The translations under genes and the position numbers were made by a program. This document shows, in pieces, positions 1-10,300 of a stretch of 39,937 bases of DNA. Origin of the DNA: Xylaria sp. FL1777 (lineage: Eukaryota > Ascomycota > Sordariomycetes > Xylariales > Xylariaceae); contig MU400800.1 in NCBI GenBank assembly GCA_022578965.1, positions 1 through 39,937 of the forward strand, read 5' to 3'. The notes under the pieces are model-generated. The model made no database searches and was not told the DNA's origin. It worked only from the letters and a program-made list of their open reading frames with translations. Position 1 is the first letter of the stretch. Every line of letters begins with the position of its first letter.

Positions 1-876
1 TAATAATAGCTAAGTTAAATATTTTCTAGTTTTATATTATATTAATTTTTAATTATTAAATTTATATTTGTTTTAAAGTAATTATAAATCTTAAAAAGTT
101 GATTTTTTATGTATATTATATATACTTTTTTGTATTAAGTTGTAATTTTGCTTGTTTAAGTGTTTTTAACATTTAAGTTATATGTTTTTTATGTTTTTCT
201 AGTGTTTTAAAGTAAATTAAGATATTATTTAAATAAATAAATATAAACTTGTTTAAAAACTTCTGTAAAATTATTATTATTATGTATTAAAAGCTAGCTA
301 ATACGTTTTATAATTTTTGTAGCATAATTATATACTTATATAGTTTATATACTGTTTATATAGCAGTTTTCTATTTTTTTTTTTAGCTATTTTAATAGCA
401 TAATATTTATTTAAAATATTAACTACTATAAATTATTTTATTTAGCTAATGTTTTTTTTTATAGTTACTAATAAAATAAAAAAATATTTATTTATAATAA
501 TAATTATGTTTAATAATTAATAGTTAATTATTATTTGCTATACTAGTTTTTTTTTTTTATTAATTAGTTGTTTTTTATTTTTTATTTTAAGTACTAGCAC
601 TATAAAGTATTTAGCAAATAACTAAAATTTCTTTAAGAATTTTTTTGCTAAGTTTTTTTAAATATATTTTTATAAGGCGTTTGTTTTATTTAAGCTTATA
701 TAGTATACTTAATAAAGCTTTAGTTAACATTTTTCTTTAATAAAAATATAGTAGTTTTATAAGTTATGTTTAAAAAGTTTTTTTTTTTCTTTTTTTTTAA
801 ATAGTTTGTAAAATTTATAATATACTTTTAGTATTTTATTTAAAATTTTTTTTGCGATTTTTTTAATTTTTTTGCT
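1..876 (-). pseudogene. Degenerate Ty3/gypsy reverse transcriptase of element D1
   Basis: Translating the complement and reading through stops gives a recognisable gypsy RT. Near 600-876 there is a pre-RT segment of the kind that precedes the fingers domain in fungal gypsy Pol (KVYYKFYKLFKKKEKK, then NALxxYIxKNLAKKFL, matching the usual ALREYLDENLAKGFIR). Around 60-230 the palm appears as YLNNILIYFKTLEKHKKHI, where an active family member would have YLDD-ILIYS. Both catalytic Asp codons are now AAT (complement of 224-229), and several Trp positions are stop codons. RT would copy element RNA into DNA inside cytoplasmic particles. The thumb and all downstream Pol domains are beyond the window edge. 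Family assignment is firm; exact ends are approximate. Confidence 0.85.
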
Positions 877-1820
877 TTATTTTTTATTTTTTTAATTAAT
901 AGTTTTTGCTTTTTATCGAATTAAAGAGTTACTAGTCTTTAACTATAATATTTCCAAAATAATGTTGTAATTAAATATATTAGCAATATTTAATACAATT
1001 TGTTTTTTGTGTTTTTATATAAATATATTAAAAAGTTTGGTTTTTTTAAATATATAATTATTATTATAGCTAAAAGTGCTTTTATTAAATCTTTTAATTT
1101 TTTAGGATTTTTGCTTATATTTTTAAGGAATTTTATTTTGTTTTATTACTTTAAATAAAATTATGTTAGCTTATGCTTTTAAGTTAATTAAAGTGTTATA
1201 TTTTTTTTTTTAATATATAAGTTTAACTTTAAATTAGTTTTCCTAGTTATTATATTAAACTTTACATAAAGCTTTAGTTTTTTTAGCTATTTGCTGCTTT
1301 TTTAGCAAATGCTTATTTTATTTTTTGATTTTTTTTTGTAAAATGTTTAAATGCTTGTTTTATTTAGTACTTTAAATGTTATTATACTTTGTTTTATTTT
1401 TACTTTTAAGCAAGCTTTAAATTGCGGTTTTTAAGCTTTTTTATTTTTAGCAATTATTTTTTAGTATAGCTATGCTTTAATTAACTAATAATATTTATAG
1501 CAGTTATTTTTATATTTTTTTAAAATAGTATTATAAATATAGTTAAAATTTTCTTTAAATGTTATAACTTTTTATAAATCTTTATAATAAACTATAATTA
1601 TAACTAACTACTTTAATTTATAAAAGTTTTATATTTTTATTTTTATAATTTGTTTAAAAAACTAATTATTTTTTAGTTTATTAAATAAATATTAATAATA
1701 ATAATATATTATATAGTAATTTTATAGTACTTTGTTATATTTTAAATCTTTTAAGCATAAAATATTATTATTATTTTTTATTATAGTTTTATTATTACTA
1801 AAAGAGCAAATAAATTTTTA
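877..1820 (-). other. Degenerate protease/linker zone of D1, proximal part
   Basis: This T-rich plus-strand stretch (A-rich on the minus strand) lies between the RT and the 2.2 kb insert. By position in a gypsy element it should hold the protease and the end of gag. I could not recognise an aspartic protease DTG motif after RIP, and there is no open frame. Confidence 0.4.
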
Positions 1821-4028
1821 ACTAGGTTACTGGTTATTGCGTAACCTAAAAAAAGCACGTAGAATAGCTAAGTAAGTTTTAAATACAAGAAAGCTTAGCT
1901 ATTATAACGTAGCTAAAGAACTAATTAAGTTATAAGCAGCTGCAAAAACACAGAAATAGAAGCCTTTAAACATAAAGCAAAAATAGCTAAACATTAATAC
2001 TAGCTTTTTTTTAAGCTAAAAAAAGTTTATTATAACTATAGAGCAAAAGCTAAAGCATTTGTTATAAAGCTATTTGCTACTTATAGTTTTAAAAAAGCTG
2101 CTTATTATAGGTTTATGTTTATGAACTTTAAAGTAAAGCATAATATAATAAAGTACTAAAAATAGCAATATAAAATTATAAACATAAAACTACAAAAGTT
2201 AAAAAGCATACATTATAAAAAAGCAAAGCAATTAAGCAACTTTATTAAGCACTAAACATTAAAATTCTACTAAAACTTTTAGCTATTAAATATATAATAA
2301 TGCTAACTTTTAAAAGTTATATAAATACTTTTTAACCGGCTTATTTATGTAAAACTTCTAGCTTTTTTATTTATTGCAGCTTTTTTTATTTCTTTAATTG
2401 TAACTTAAAGTTGCATACTAGCTATAAATATAGCTTAAATATTTTTATTAGTACAAAAATAGCATATAGCTATACAAGCTTTAATAAATAATTAAAGTTT
2501 TTTATTAACTTTTTTAAGCTAAAAAATTGTTAGTAGTACTTAAGATTAAAAGAACTTTAACAGTTAAAATAAGCATAAAGTAAAGCTTAAAAACATGCAA
2601 ATATTAATATAGTTAAAAGTATTTATAAAACTATAACTATTATTTTTAGCGCTTACTTTGCTTTTTTTGTATTATAAGCACTTAGTAAACTTGCTAATAA
2701 TATTGCAAGTATAAAAGTTATTAATGTTTTTATATAGTTAGCATAAAAAAAACAGCAATAAAAAATACATAATATATTATTATAACATAAGCAATACAGT
2801 AATAGTATAGCTTAAGCATTTTAGCGTACTTAATAAATACAAATTTTAAAGCTATTAGTAATACTTTAGCGCAAAGTATTAAAGCACCTACTTTTATTTT
2901 AAAAATTAGCGTTATAGCAAAAAAACATAACAATAAGCAGTTATAAAAGCTTAAACTATATAATAGCAAGCTATTAGCTACTTTATTTAGTACTATAAAT
3001 TAAATAACTAGTAAAAACTGCAGTAAAATAACTTATAACTTTAAATATATAAGCTTAATACTAGTTAGCATATATACTTAAGCTAAGCTAGTTATAAATA
3101 CGTACTATAAAAAATATAGCAGCTATAGCAAAGTAAATTTTTGTATAACTATAACGTATTAGCAACTAATTATATTACGAATTAAGCACTTTAATATATT
3201 AAAGCAAGCGTAAGCTAAACATATAATAGTAGTAATAATAAAAATAATAAAATTAATAGTTAAAAAAAAAAAAGATTAACATAAGTAGCTAAATAAAATA
3301 ACTTATTATTTATTGCTACTTTATATTGCTTAATATATAAACTACTTATAAGCTATGTTTACTTAGTAAGCTTACTGCAAAAAACATAAAAGTAGCTCAA
3401 AAAATAAATATGCAAAAAGCAAACTAAAAAATAATAAACAATTAACTTTGCTTATAACTTAGTTATAATTTAGTTATAAAAAAACTAGTATAGCAAAAAG
3501 CTAGCAGCAATACTAAAGCAAGCAAACTATAATATACTAGTAATATAATAAAAAGAGGTTTAAAAAAAAACTAAGAAAAAAAAGCAATATATTTAGCTAA
3601 ATAAGTACTAAAACTAAAAAAACTGCTATAAGTAGCACAAAGCAAGCAATAATATTAAAGCAAGCAAACTATAAAGCAAAAAAAATACGAAAAAAAAAAA
3701 ACTACGAAATAACTACGTAAAAGTATATATACTTAGTTAATAGCATAATGCAAGTAAGCAAACAACTTAAGAGCAAAAAAGTAAAAAGTAAAACACTTAA
3801 TAAAATCGTAGCAAAACTAGTGCAACTTAAAAGTAAATACAAGATGTTTTTACTTAGCTACTAGAAAAAAAGTAAGCTGCTTATAGCTCGCTTTTAACCT
3901 ATAAGCACAGTTTTTACTTATATATATAAAAAATAGCAACTAGCATAGCTAATAAGCTGTTAGCTCAAGTAATACAATATATAGTTTTATTATAGTAATA
4001 ACTTTTAGCAATTAGTTAAATTACTAGT
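1821..4028. mobile_element. Candidate 2.2 kb insertion within D1, type unknown
   Basis: The strand skew flips abruptly here. The plus strand is A-rich from about 1.82 to 4.02 kb, with T-rich minus-coding sequence on both sides. Taking this block out brings the D1 gag and RT to a normal spacing. The edges carry a weak inverted similarity: ACTAGGTTACTGGTTATTGC at 1821-1840 and, on the complement, ACTAG followed 10 bases later by AATTGC at 4007-4028. No clean target duplication was found. Plus-frame translation with stops bypassed gives a K/Y-rich protein-like text (about 1860-3900), but I recognised no transposase family. A degraded DNA transposon is my best guess. Ends are tentative. Confidence 0.35.
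1823..1848. repeat. Perfect 8-bp inverted repeat (hairpin) at insert edge
   Basis: TAGGTTAC at 1823-1830 and its exact complement GTAACCTA at 1841-1848 flank a 10-base loop. GG and CC pairs are rare in this window, so their survival here stands out. It may be a subterminal part of the candidate insert. Confidence 0.6.
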
Positions 4029-4649
4029 TCTAGTTTTTAAAACATATTTATTTTTGTGCTAACTATTAATACTTTTTTATTTTGTTATATTTAAAGCAGT
4101 TTAAGCTATAAAAATATTTTATTTATTTTTATTAGTTTTTTTTTTGTAGTATTTTTTATAGCTTTTAATTTTATTTGTTTTTGCTTTAAAGTTTTATAAA
4201 TTTTGTTTTTTTAAGTTTATTTAGCAACTAAATGTTTTAATAGTTTATAATTAGTTTAATAACTATATTATTTATAGTTATAGTTTTATTTTTTTAAACA
4301 TAATTTTTTTTAAGCTATATTTTAAGCTTTAATAGTTTAAAGTTTTTATAATTTTATAAGTTTGCTAATTATATTAATTTACTACTTTTTATTGTTTGCT
4401 ACTTTTAATTAAATTATTTTTTTAAGTTATATATTAAATAACTTTAATTATTTATATAATAAATACATTTTTTTGCAATTTGTTTTAATAACTATAAAGC
4501 TTTTAAATAATATTTATATGCTTGTTTATTTTAACTTATATAAATAAAGCATTTAGATTTATTTAGTATAGTACTTTTATTTTAACTTAAAATAGCAACT
4601 TTATATTTTTGCTTTAAAAATATATTTTTTAAATTGCTTTATTGTTTTT
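4029..4649 (-). other. Degenerate gag 3' end/protease start of D1, distal part
   Basis: T-rich plus-strand sequence continues the D1 coding strand between the 2.2 kb insert and the gag core. A zinc knuckle is expected near here in a gypsy gag but was not identified with confidence. Nothing else is visible. Confidence 0.35.
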
Positions 4650-5560
4650 TGTTATTTTAGACTTTTATAACTTATACTTTTTTTTTAAGTTAAAAAATCT
4701 TTTTTTTTTTATAGCTTTTTTTTTTATTTTTTTTTTTAAATTAACATTGTTTTTAAAAGTGTTTTTTTTTTTATAGTTATAATATTTAATTTTAAACATA
4801 TTTTAGGGTTATTATTTTTGGACTTTATTAATTTGCTTAAACCTTTGTTTAATACTTTTTTAAGTATTTTTTTTTTTATTTTTTTTAGTTTTTTTAGTTT
4901 TAAAGTATTAATTAAATAATTATTAATTAATTATAATAGCTATATTAATATATATATTAATTTTTGCTAGTTTATTTATTTTGCATAGTTTATTTTAAAC
5001 TTAAGTTTTAAGTTTACTATAAAATAAATAAAATAATGCAAGCTTAAGTAATTTTAAAATTACTACTAATTGTTTAAATTTTATAGCATAATTTGCTGCT
5101 ATTTTTATTTGTTTTAAGCAATAAAGTGCTTTTTTTGCGTGTTTTACTTTTTAGATATTTTTAAATAATGCTTTTATTTAATTTTTAAACTTAACGTAGT
5201 TTTTAAAAAATTTTTTTATTTTTAGCTTAAAGTTAATTAACTTGTTAGCTTTTAAAAAATTCTTTAAAATAAGTTAAAACTATTTTAATACTTTTTTTAA
5301 CAAAAATTATAAAATAGTTATTATTTTTTAGTTTTTTTTTGTAATAATAATAAAATGCTATTTTAAATAAAGTTTAGCATAAATTAAAAAAGCTTTTATA
5401 TTTATAGATTTATTATAAAGCTTTAAAGCAGTAAGTTTAAAACTTTTAATGTTTAGTATTTTTAATATTATAAATAATTTTAATAATAAAAGCAGTAGTA
5501 ATAATAAAAAGTTAAGTTTTTTATTTTAAGTTATTACTTTAAGTATAATAGTAATAAAAG
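4650..5560 (-). pseudogene. Degenerate gag of element D1
   Basis: On the complement, with stops bypassed, this reads as the retrotransposon-gag domain of fungal Ty3/gypsy elements. The best stretch (complement of about 5050-5195) reads ANYAIKFKQLVVI, corresponding to the A-x-Y-A-x-K-F-x-Q-L core, followed by LALFYLFYSKLKLKFK, corresponding to the conserved L-x-x-x-FY-x-GL-K-x-x-V-K segment. A Lys-rich tail lies near 4650-4850. Gag would form the particle that packages element RNA. Many stops replace Trp or Gln codons, so no product is possible. The identity rests on spacing and motif pattern; the limits are rough. Confidence 0.7.
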
Positions 5561-6127
5561 TAAGCATTAAGTTTACTAATAGTAATATTAGCATTAGTTA
5601 TAATATAATTACTTATTTAAAGCTTTAATTTATTATTATAGTTGCAATTATTATTACTGCTTTAATTATTATAACTAATATTTATGCTAGTTTAAAAGTT
5701 ATAACATTTAATATTTAAGCTGTTTTTTAAGTTAAAATAACTAATTTGCTTTATAATACTAATATTAGCATTAGTTTTTTTTTATTGCTATTATTTAACT
5801 TTTTTTTTTTTATTACTGCTTTTTTTTTAATAAAAATAACTAATAAAAGTATTAAAGTTTGTTATTTTAGTATATTGCTAGTTTTAAAAATCTTTAAAAT
5901 TCTTAAACTTAATTTTTAATTTTTTATTTTTAGTAATATAACCTAAATTTAGTTTTATTAGTTATTAAATAAAGTTTACTTATATAATGCTATTTAGCAT
6001 TTTTATTTTTTAAATATTTTTTTAGTATATTTTTAAAAGTTTATTTTATAAATTGTTTATTATTTAACTTTTTATACTAATATTTATTTTTATATATTAA
6101 GTTTTATTAATTAAAAAGCTATTAAAA
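5561..6127 (-). other. Leader of D1 between 5' LTR and gag
   Basis: No coding motif is visible. The bases next to the LTR on the minus strand (TTTTAATAGCTTTTTAATTA) occupy the place of a tRNA primer binding site. If GG became AA, an original TGG would fit, but no specific tRNA can be named. Confidence 0.3.
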
Positions 6128-6646
6128 TATAATAAACTTATTATATATTAATATAATAAGTTTGCTTTTAAAGTTTTAATTTATAAGTAATAATAAGATT
6201 TTTAATAATAGTTTATTAAGGAAGTTTTTAAAGTACTTTTATTATTATGCATTAATAAAGGTTTTAAAAGATTTTAAAAATAATAAATATATTAATGCTT
6301 AGCAGTTATAAAAAAATTAATAGCTAAAAAACTAAAAATTAAGTAAATAATTAAATATAAAAAGTACATAATTATATAAACAAAAAAAACAATAGTAATA
6401 ATTTATAAATGTTGCCTTTTTTAATAAACTTAACGCTATATTATTTTAAATTTAAAGGTTAATAAATTTAACGCTTAAGTTTATTAAGTTTAAAGCTTAA
6501 TAAATTTAACGCTTAAGTTTATTAAGTTTATGCATTAAACCCTTATAGTAGTTTAAATATATATTCTTTTAACAAATAGAACTTTTTTTGTGTATGCCTT
6601 TTTTATACCTGGCTTTTAACCGGCCTAGTTAACCTATTTCGTAACA
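6128..6646 (-). repeat. 5' LTR of D1 (519 bp)
   Basis: It matches 39207-39725 in direct orientation over exactly 519 bp, with differences mostly transitions. On the element's own strand it runs from TGTTACGAAATAGG to the RIP-altered end ATTATA (TG...CA become TG...TA). It is called the 5' LTR because gag and RT lie to its left on the minus strand. It contains a 38-bp tandem repeat at 6422-6533. Confidence 0.85.
6422..6533. repeat. 38-bp tandem, self-complementary repeats inside D LTR
   Basis: The phrase TTAATAAATTTAACGCTTAAG occurs at 6459 and again at 6497, a 38-bp period, with a degenerate third copy beginning near 6422. Each unit contains an inverted pair (CTTAATAAA ... TTTATTAAG). The same array is in the other LTR at 39500-39610, so it predates both insertions. 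Confidence 0.75.
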
Positions 6647-6664
6647 ATTTTTAGCTTTTATTAT
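6647..6664. other. Flanking DNA between D1 and C1, ending in target duplication ATTAT
   Basis: Eighteen bases separate the D1 LTR from the copia element C1. The last five (6660-6664, ATTAT) are repeated exactly at 22747-22751 on the far side of C1, as expected for integrase-made target duplication. The sequence resumes at 22752. Confidence 0.8.
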
Positions 6665-6948
6665 TAAATAAGCTTTATATAATTATATGTTTAACATATA
6701 TATATTAAAACAAAGTATAATAATCTTTGTATTATAAGCTATTTATATTTTGTATGTTTAAAAAAAAAAAAAGTTCGTATAAAGCAAAGGTTTTTCTTTA
6801 TATATAAAAACTTTACTAATATATAAGCTAAGCTAACACTAAAATTACTTTAGTTTATATAATAGTTTTTGCACAAAGTAGTTTTTATGCAAAACTTATT
6901 ATATGTATTATATATAAAAGTTATAACTAATAACTAGTTATTTTAACA
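6665..6948 (-). repeat. 3' LTR of C1 (284 bp)
   Basis: On the element strand it begins TGTTAAAATAACTAG and ends GCTTATTTA, the last two bases standing for an original CA. It aligns without gaps to 22463-22746; I saw about thirty differences, all transitions. A TATATATAA-type stretch lies within. The T-run just inside the element (about 6956-6975) is an A/G run on the element strand, suitable as a polypurine tract. Confidence 0.9.
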
Positions 6949-8270
6949 TTAGCTACTTTTTTTTTAGTTATAATTTTTTTTGTACAATGTTATTTAAAAG
7001 AAATAAAAAAAAATAGTTCTATAAAAAGTTAAATATTTAGTACTTTAGTTTTTATAAAAAAAAGGTTGCTTATATGTTTGCTTTTTTTAAACTTTATAGT
7101 TATATAAAGCCTAAGTTTAAAAATAGTTGCTTTTTAAGTAAAGCATTTAAACTTTTATGCAGTTTAATTATTGCTAGCATAATTAAAATTCTTTGTTTTT
7201 ATTGTTGTATAACTAACTAACGTTAGCTAATAGTATAAAGTAAAGTATTAACAGTAAGCAATTTATATTAAGGTTAATTAAAAGTTTTTTTTTTATATAG
7301 CAATAAATTTAATAATATACTAAAGTACGAAAGCTAGGCTTTGTTTATAAAAAAAGCTTAAATTTTGCAGTACCTTTTATTGCTTTTATATTTTCAGACC
7401 TTTTACTTTATATAGCTGCTTATTTTACTATTAGCTGCTTTATACGTATATATATATATATTTATAATAGCTTTACACTTAGTTATTCTTATATATATAC
7501 TTATATATATATATATATATACTTATATAATAGCTGTTTTACTATAGTACAACATTAATAGTTGCTAGCTTTACGTTATAAGCTAAAACAGTAGTTATAA
7601 TATTATATAACTATTAACTAGTAATTTTAGCAATTAACTGTTTTTTTAGTTGCTATATATAAATATATATTTTTGTTTTTTTTTTATATAGCTTATTATT
7701 TAAGTAGTTTGCTAATAATTGTTTATTATATAAAAAATAACAAGTTTTAAGTTATATTAATGTTTTTAGTTAATATTAAAGTTTAAATTTTATATAATAC
7801 TTTAATTGCTTTTATTATAGCTTAAATAATTTATTATAAAAGCTACTTTTATGTAGTACTTATTTAGTTATATAGCATTATAATTGCTTTATATAACTAA
7901 AATGCTTATATAAACTACAAAAGCTTTTTATTTTAGGGTTGCTAATAAATAGTAAGATTTTAAAGTAATATATATATTATATACGTTTAGTAATTATATA
8001 GTACTTATTATAATTATTATGCTTAAATAAATAAAAAAAGGTTAAATATTATATAATAGTTTAATAAAAAAAATAAAAAAAAATGTTAAGTACTTATATA
8101 TAGTTTAAAAAATAATTATATAAAAAAAATATAAGATTTATAATGTTTTATAGTTTTTAGTGTTTTTTTTAAAATTAAATATATTTGCTTATTGCTTTTT
8201 TATTTATTATATAATTATTATAATAATTTTTATATAAAAGTATTTTTTTAACTTTCTTTTTTAATTTGTT
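6949..8270 (-). other. Long 3' non-coding part of C1
   Basis: About 1.3 kb separates the end of the RNase H-like text from the 3' LTR. I recognised no coding motif here. It includes TA-rich simple sequence at 7444-7530 and slightly less degraded sequence around 7190-7640, which could be an unrecognised small insertion. A copia element normally has a much shorter 3' segment. Confidence 0.5.
7444..7530. repeat. (TA)n simple repeat tracts
   Basis: Three runs of alternating TA (around 7447-7461, 7490-7500 and 7501-7522) are separated by short spacers. They may derive from RIP of CA/TG repeats or be ordinary microsatellites. Confidence 0.7.
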
Positions 8271-8700
8271 TGTATAAAAGTTATTTTTACTTTTTTTTTA
8301 TAAATGCTTTTATTTGTATAGTTAGCTAGTTTATAAATATTAAAGTTTTTAATGTTTAGTTTAGTATTTTTTTTATAAACATATTAGCTAAATTATTTTT
8401 ATTATTAATTTATTATACTTTGGAAATTTCTTTTTTTTTGTATAACTTTTTAAGTAATATAATATTAATTATAAAATGTTTTTTTTAAGTAGTTTTTAGC
8501 TTTATTAAATAGTTATATAACAATTTTAAGTTTAAACATAATATAACAAAAATTAAAAGTATTTTTAGCATAGCTATAATTTTTTAAAGCATTATATAAA
8601 AGGCTATAGCACTATTAAAGCTATTTATTATGCTGTATAATTTATTAGCTAGTATACTTTACGTTATTTGCTTATATTTGCTAAAGTTTTAATATATAAT
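8271..8700 (-). pseudogene. Degenerate copia RNase H of C1
   Basis: The complement translates, through stops, as the C-terminal RNase H region typical of fungal copia Pol. It has an INSFNSAIAFYIML segment, where active members have a DS-x-x-A-x-A motif. Then come LLKKLYKKKEIS and INNKNNLANMFIKK, corresponding to RRE-I-x-E-I-x-W-I-x-x-x-D-N-P-A-D-A-x-T-K. Asp residues of that motif appear as Asn (D-N-P-A-D reads N-N-L-A-N). RNase H would remove the RNA strand after first-strand synthesis. The coding text fades near 8270, which I take as the end of pol. Confidence 0.8.
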
Positions 8701-8899
8701 ATTCTTTTTGATTTTAAAAGCTAGGTTTTTTTTTATATAGTGCTTTATTGCAAATATAATAATAAATCTAAGTTATAAAGTTATATTAGTATTATTTACA
8801 AATAAACTATTTATAAAAATAAACAATTTTATATAGCTTAAGTTTAAAAGTATAAACATTAATCTATAGTTATAATTATTTATTTGCTATTTAATTTTA

Positions 8900-10300
8900 T
8901 AGTTTAAATTTTTAATATTTACTAGTGCTAAGTTAATTATTTAAGCAATAGCTATAAAGTTATATATAGCTTTTAGTTAATAAATGTTATTTATATAAGC
9001 GCTATATACGCATTAAAAAATATATTGCTATGTAATATTTTTTATATAAAAGTTAATTAAAGCTAGTTAGTTTATTTAGCCTTTTTATATAAACATTATA
9101 TTTTTTTTATATAAAAAAATAACTTAATTATTATTAAATTTAATAAAGTAATCTTATTATAAAGTTTTTTTTAGTTTTATATAAAATTTTGCTTTATATA
9201 ATTTATGTTTTTTTTTTGCTAAAAATTTAAGTATAGCAAAGCTAAATATATTATTTGTTTGCAAACTTATAATGCTAAATTTATATAAAAGTTTTAATAT
9301 AAACAATAAACATAAGTTATATATAAAAATTATTATATTAAGTTTTTTATAGTAATATTAGTAATAAATTTTAAACTAATATAGCTTTAATTTAGCTAAG
9401 CTATATAATAGTTATATAATTTATATAATAGTTTTTTTAAAATACTTTAAAATAAGTTTAAAAGGTAATTATATAAAGATTTTTTATGCAAGCTTGTTTT
9501 TTAATTATATATATGCTTATATAATATTTTAAAGTGTTCTTAAAGCATTAAAATCTTAAATTAGCAAAAGGCTTAAAGCTAATAATAATTATTAGCTTAT
9601 TTGTTAAATTATTAGTAATTAAATTAATATGGTTTTTTTTTTTATATTGTTATAGCTTTATATAACTAATTTAAATTTTTTATATAGCTTAGTTATTTTT
9701 TTTTTAATTTTTTATATAAAGCAAGACTTAAAAATTTAAGTGTTACTATATTTGTTTAAATTATATTTTACGAATTAAAAAACACTTTATATAACAAAGT
9801 TATTAATTTTTATAGCGTTTAATTTTTTGAATAAAGTATTAAAGGTATTAATAATGTTATTTTTATGTAACTTTACTACTAAAGCATAGTTTTGTTTTTT
9901 TTTTAAAGTTAAGAATAAGTTACTAATGTTTTGTATAAATGCTATAAAAAAGTTTTTAGTTTTTTTAAGTTTTTTGCGTTTTTTTTATATAGCTAGTTTT
10001 ATAGCTAGTTTTGCAATAGTTATATTTTTTTTTTTATTATTTGCTAAAGTATATTTAGTTATATAATAATATAGCTTAACTTATGTTTATTTAAAGCAAA
10101 TTAAACTATTTATAAAATTAATAATTATGTTAGGTTTTTTAATTAATTATATTTTATATGGTTTTTTTTAGCTTTGTTTTTTATGCTATATAAAAACTTT
10201 ATTGTATAAAAGTAAAAATAATACTTTATATAAAGCTAGCTTATTATATTTATAAATTATATAGCTAATTTTAACTTTTGCTTGTTTTTTGTAAAGTATT
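8900..10300 (-). pseudogene. Degenerate copia reverse transcriptase of C1
   Basis: On the complement of about 9200-9390 the palm reads NLCLLF then ISLQTNNIFSFAILKFLAK. This corresponds to the DPCLL ... M/LQTDDT signature of fungal copia RTs. The catalytic Asp-Asp pair is Asn-Asn (complement of 9250-9255, AAT AAT). Upstream RT segments extend rightward but are too decayed to place exactly, so the right limit is approximate. It lies before RNase H and after the presumed integrase, the copia order, which together with the RNase H motif separates C1 from the gypsy elements here. Confidence 0.75.

Larger units (their letters stand above)
1..6646 (-). mobile_element. Ty3/gypsy element D1 (5' part), minus strand, RIP-degraded, cut by window start
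   Basis: This is the 5' portion of a minus-strand LTR retrotransposon. Reading leftward the order is 5' LTR (6128-6646), leader, gag (about 5.5-4.7 kb), a protease/linker zone and reverse transcriptase (876 to the edge), which is the Ty3/gypsy gag-pol order. The minus strand is A-rich, as in the other coding strands of this window, except in 1821-4028 where the skew reverses; I read that as a later insertion. RNase H, integrase and the 3' LTR should lie left of the window. A second LTR of the same family and the same length (519 bp) is at 39207-39725. Confidence 0.8.

Noticed and set aside
2730..2969. 79-codon minus-strand open stretch
   Set aside because: It is hydrophobic (Ile, Leu, Tyr, Phe) because it is the complement of A-rich sequence. 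It lies opposite the coding-like strand of the 2.2 kb insert, has no recognisable domain and no neighbour in the same frame.
7190..7640. A solo LTR inside C1
   Set aside because: The patch is slightly less degraded, but I found no partner repeat in the window, no clear TG...CA ends and no target duplication.
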